Positions 60,601-64,000 of a DNA stretch of 64,000 nt are shown piece by piece (the stretch's first letter is position 1; each line of letters starts with the position of its first letter). This DNA comes from Tubulanus polymorphus. Lineage: Eukaryota; Nemertea; Palaeonemertea; Tubulaniformes; Tubulanidae. The position numbers and the translations under genes are program-made. A model generated the notes under the pieces. It was not told the DNA's origin. It was given only the letters and a program-made list of their open reading frames with translations, and made no database searches. The stretch lies in contig NC_134030.1 in NCBI RefSeq assembly GCF_964204645.1, forward strand, positions 8,430,278-8,494,277. The letters are read 5' to 3'.

Positions 60601-61729
60601 CTTGCAATCTAGATAAAGGACGCCGTAAAAGAATAGTCTTCGACGAATAAACGTCTTCGATTTCTAGAAAGTCTGGAAAAATTCGGTTTCCCGAAAAACA
60701 TCCATGTAGCCTGTTTCAATACGGCGGTGTGGCACTACACGCCAAAGTTCTTATTGTTTTAGACAATTTCTTTAGAAATTATTGACATACGGGAATAACA
60801 ATACGTAACGAAATTACTTGATTCTCATTCAGTTTACCTACGTTTGCGTCCAATAGAACAGCTGAAAAATCCAAAATCACTTATGCCAAGTACGGCTGCC
60901 AATACCTATTGGCAAATAGAGGCTGCTTCAAACATTCTATCGGGTGAGTCATAAAATCCAGGTAACATATATCGAGATATCTTAGTAGTAATTAAATATG
61001 ATCTTTAATTTGAAAAAACGAACATCTTTTTGTTTTTCTTTACAGGCCGACCTATTTACTGGGAACAGCATATTCGCCTGCGTCACGTGACCACCAGAAA
61101 ATACCTGTTCGTCGACGACTATTTCGACGTGGGTCTGAGCAAAGATGATGATGATCCTCGCACCGTCTTTCGATTCACCCCCGTTAAAACGGTATACAGA
61201 ACGGAATCGTGTTCAAATCATCTCCGCAGTGTTTGTCACGTTTACATGTCTGATTTACATTAAATATTTTGTGAATTCGAAATAGGAAATTGAGAAGATA
61301 AAACAAGGAACGTTTGCCCGAATACAGCACGTTGTATCGGGCAGGTGGCTTCACGGACTGGCCGCCGAGAATCTGAGCAGAAAGTCTAGCATCGACCAAA
61401 GAACTAAGAAGAAAGTACGTAAACCGGAATTTCAAACCTCATCACTTTAAGATTAACAACATTAACGGGGCAGTCTTTTTATAGACTAGCCATTACGAAA
61501 AATATTCATTGAAAAATAGGATTATCATTGAAATGCCCGTTTTGGCTCTATGGACGTTTGTTGTAATATTGATTTCCCTTGATATCGAAGGTCACCACGA
61601 ATGACAGTCAACAGTTCGATGACGCGTACGCTCTGCAGGCGGTCAGTGACGTGGACATGAGAAATTGTAATTTCGTCGCTGGTCACACGACTTTTATACG
61701 CCAGCTAACGAGATGGGTAAATGAATATA

Positions 61730-61776
<47 letters not shown>

Positions 61777-63695
61777 GATAATGATAATGATAATGATAAT
61801 GATGATAATAATAATAATAATTTTATTTTATATATAATATCAAATTCAAATACAATATAATGTACATCGAACAGAATTTGCGTTTCTATACATGATAAAA
61901 TGCTCTTTAAGGCGTTGCTGGGCTTGAGTGATGAAAAATCCGTGGTTATAGGGTCAGTTTCGAAATAAACATGATTGAGATTTTTCAATGAGTGATCTTT
62001 ATTATAGTTCAACGACCAACGATTCATCAACACGGCTTCCACGTTGAAAGCTGTCCGGGTAGGTGGACATCATGAATCATGGGGGTGGACGAAAGTTCGT
62101 GCAAATATCAACTCATAGTATAATTTCTTTAGGTTTTCAACGAATTGGAAGAATTTCTTGTAGTAGATGGGCATCCTGTGAAAGAAAGACAAAAACTCTT
62201 GCGTAATTTTAAGGTAGATAAAGGCTGGTTTCACGTTCCCCATTTCCTTTCACAGCAAAAGCATACTCTGTTCCAAAAATGAATGCCCTTGAAAACGATC
62301 ACAATATGGCCACTGCATGCAATAGCTTTTGTACCCGCAGCTGGAAAGTGCTCGTAATAAACGCGCACTATCGATATTGAATTGCGTTTATCAAGTAAAG
62401 CTGAGCAAAAGTTTCGTCTTGGCTGGAAACTGGAAAACGCGTGCCACTGAAAAAGAAGCGGGCAATTGTTAAACTAATCGATCAAAATACCGACCTCGTT
62501 ATTCGACATATGTAAGTATAGTATCAGAAGACTGATTAAGGCTGCTCGATATTTCAATTGTAGACAATAGACCTGTTAACGAACCTACTGAAATACCCGT
62601 TCGTAAAAGGCCCGACTGTACGCGCGATGTCCGAGATCTACCAGAGTGTCTACAGGGTGTTCCACGCGTATTTGACTGGCAACAGCCAGAAGAATGCTCT
62701 CTACATGGTTCCGTACATTAAAACGTTTTTCCATCGTCTCTCGAAATTAGTCATTCCGGTATGCATATTCTTGTAGTCACAAATAGAGTTGATCCTCGTT
62801 AATACGAATCTTTTGGGCAAGAGTAAAATTAACGTATTAAACGGGCTTCGTATTATCAAAATCTTGATTACTGATGTAGATATGTTACCTGGGAAATGCT
62901 GCAGATCTTCATTATAAACGGGTTCCGTCTTAAACAGAATCGCATTAACGAGGTTCCACTGTATTCTTTTTTAAAGGATTATCCATTATAAGACTTTTTT
63001 AACGATTTGCGTATGGGGCGACACCTTTCTGCTTATTTGACGTCTATTTCATTTCACTGATCTATCATCACTAAGAGTTTTACAAACGCTTTATTTGAGA
63101 AACGCTTATTGATATAAGTCTCACATAATTTACATATTTGACGCAAGCATCAGAATACAGGTCATTAAGATAAAATCCCACTATTTACAGATTAAAAGAA
63201 TTTAAAAACCAGAATTTATTCATTCAATCTAAAATATATAAATGACACGACGTTTCGATCTCACCCTAGAGATCAACGTCAGGTGTGAGATCGAAACGTC
63301 GTGTCTTTTATATATTTTAGATTGAATAAATAAATTCTGGTTTTTAAATTCTTTTAATCTGTAAATAGTGGGATTTTATCTTATCTTCCGTTCACCACGG
63401 TTGAGTGTGGTTATCGTTCTACTATACAGGTCATTGTTCTAACCTAGCGGAACACTGTCCTCAGTGGAACCTCAAAGTAGCGATTTTCATGCAATCTTCG
63501 GATTTGCCATGGATCGCCACTTTGCTTATTCCAAAATATCTATCGATATAAATGCCTCGCTTTATGGTGCTTGATGAGTGCATCGCAACCTTAATGGCAT
63601 CATGTTATGTCGCCTCGCTTTTGTAATTCGCATAGGCTGCTGAGAGTAATAAATGGAGACAACTGAAGGAGCATGCGATTGATATCATTAATCAG
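57674..63695 (+). CDS. IP3-receptor-like channel, N-terminal part
   Basis: Sixteen exons, all in phase (567 codons), open at the right edge: 57674-57768, 58440-58513, 58808-58917, 59008-59094, 59185-59343, 59758-59855, 59934-60021, 60104-60194, 60514-60564, 60833-60943, 61046-61191, 61286-61414, 61591-61716, 62133-62213, 62564-62758, 63636-63695. The start MQDGESPFLLIGDEITLY matches the SFLHIGD..SLY opening of IP3 receptors. The suppressor domain (MFQVSIQNRY, like LFKLCPMNRY) and MIR repeats follow (VVQLRHLFTGKYVHV, SMFRLFHRELEAYLMTD, TYWQIEAASN, IRLRHVTTRKYLFV, ARIQHVVSGRWLH). An armadillo-type RIH domain comes next (VKERQKLLRNFK, IYQSVYRVFHAYL). IP3 receptors are tetrameric ER calcium channels. 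By eye most IP3-contact residues are missing, so ligand control may differ. Pore and C-terminus lie beyond the window. Exon 4 ends in a GC donor. Confidence 0.85.
58081..58210. repeat. AAGAACCC-rich degenerate repeat in ITPR-like intron 1
   Basis: AAGAACC(C/T) occurs six or more times in about 130 bp, with inverted GGGTTCTT and GGTTCTTG copies, so the region can form several hairpins. Non-coding. Confidence 0.65.
61727..61822 (+). repeat. (AAT)n(GATAAT)n microsatellite
   Basis: Runs of AAT, then about ten GATAAT units, then AAT again, beginning only about 10 bp after the donor of ITPR-like exon 13. The overlapping Asn/Asp frame and its antisense Leu/Ser frame are artefacts. Confidence 0.95.
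62783..62966. repeat. Pogo/Tigger-like MITE in ITPR-like intron 15
   Basis: The left end GATCCTCGTTAATACGAA and the right end, inverted (ACAGTGGAACCTCGTTAATGCG), are complementary. CAGTGGAACCTCGxTAA-type ends are typical of pogo/Tigger elements. The interior is short and non-coding. Confidence 0.65.
63165..63425. repeat. Complete foldback/hammerhead family palindrome
   Basis: Arms AAAATCCCACTATTTACAGA and TCTGTAAATAGTGGGATTTT are perfect inverted copies, extending through AAAAACCAGAATTTATT and AATCTAAAATATATA to a GAAACGTCGTGTC block on both strands. On the minus strand (63244-63289) the order is CACAC-CTGACGT-T-GATCTC-TAGGGT-GAGATC-GAAA-CGTC-GTGTC: 4 bp of stem I and a perfect 6-bp stem II, but A9 is changed to T. 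Lies in ITPR-like intron 15. Confidence 0.85.
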
Positions 63696-64000
63696 GTAAG
63701 CAAATTCAATGTACCAGTCTTGATTGTCAATTTGTCGATTAACGATTGGTAATGAGATAATCAATTAATGTGTGTATAACCTCAAAATCTGATGTAAGTT
63801 TATATTGGTGGGTTGGCATAATCTTTTTTCTTAAGTTGTGAAGATATACGATATCCGCGATATACGCTATACACTTCTACTCAAGAAGGTTACATCTTTT
63901 GCTGTGAGAATCTTTTGGTAATTTTTGTGGAAATTCTTTTCTTGTTGTTATTGGTTTGACTTGCCAAAGCAAGCTACATTCAAAAATTACTAAAACTGAC

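Noticed and set aside
61579-62042. Asn/Asp-rich plus frame and Leu/Ser-rich minus frame
   Set aside because: Both run through the AAT/GATAAT microsatellite; only the first part of the plus frame (61591-61716) is a real exon of the ITPR-like gene, ending at a GT donor.

Overview
The window looks like nuclear DNA of an invertebrate animal. It is AT-rich and gene-sparse, with GT-AG introns (and one GC-AG intron), many small palindromic repeats, a SINE and a LINE relic. The gene set (FAM187-type Ig protein, somatomedin-B-headed family-2 GPCR, GT32 glycosyltransferase, PTB adaptor, VWA secreted protein, IP3-receptor-type channel) would fit a lophotrochozoan-like animal, but the sequence does not fix the phylum. 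All gene models were spliced by eye from reading frame, splice signals and phase; there is no transcript evidence.

Layout. 1-16 kb: no convincing gene; repeats (inverted-repeat element at 3.4 kb, LINE reverse-transcriptase relic at 6 kb, foldback element at 15.5 kb). 16.6-27.5 kb: a two-exon gene for a small single-pass membrane protein whose roughly 10.4 kb intron contains a complete single-exon FAM187-like gene (24.1-25.5 kb), a pure (TA)n tract, two copies of a dispersed repeat and a CRE/TATA cluster. 31-33 kb: a minus-strand gene for a small secreted protein with two CxxxC motifs. 35-40 kb: several coding-looking minus-strand exons that I could not join. 42-45.1 kb: a minus-strand GPCR arranged head to head with a plus-strand GT32 glycosyltransferase (45.9-47.5 kb). 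49.1-50.2 kb: an intronless PTB-domain protein. 51.5-53.7 kb: a four-exon minus-strand VWA protein. 57.7 kb to the window end: the N-terminal 16 exons of an IP3-receptor/ryanodine-receptor superfamily protein, open at the right edge.

The two most interesting signals are these. First, the IP3-receptor-like gene keeps the family architecture but, by eye, lacks most of the basic residues that bind IP3. Second, a set of foldback repeats shares ATCCCAC-type ends, and several carry a hammerhead-ribozyme-like core with a minimal ACGU stem III, the style reported for Penelope-like retroelements. Otherwise the genes show no operon-like functional linkage.
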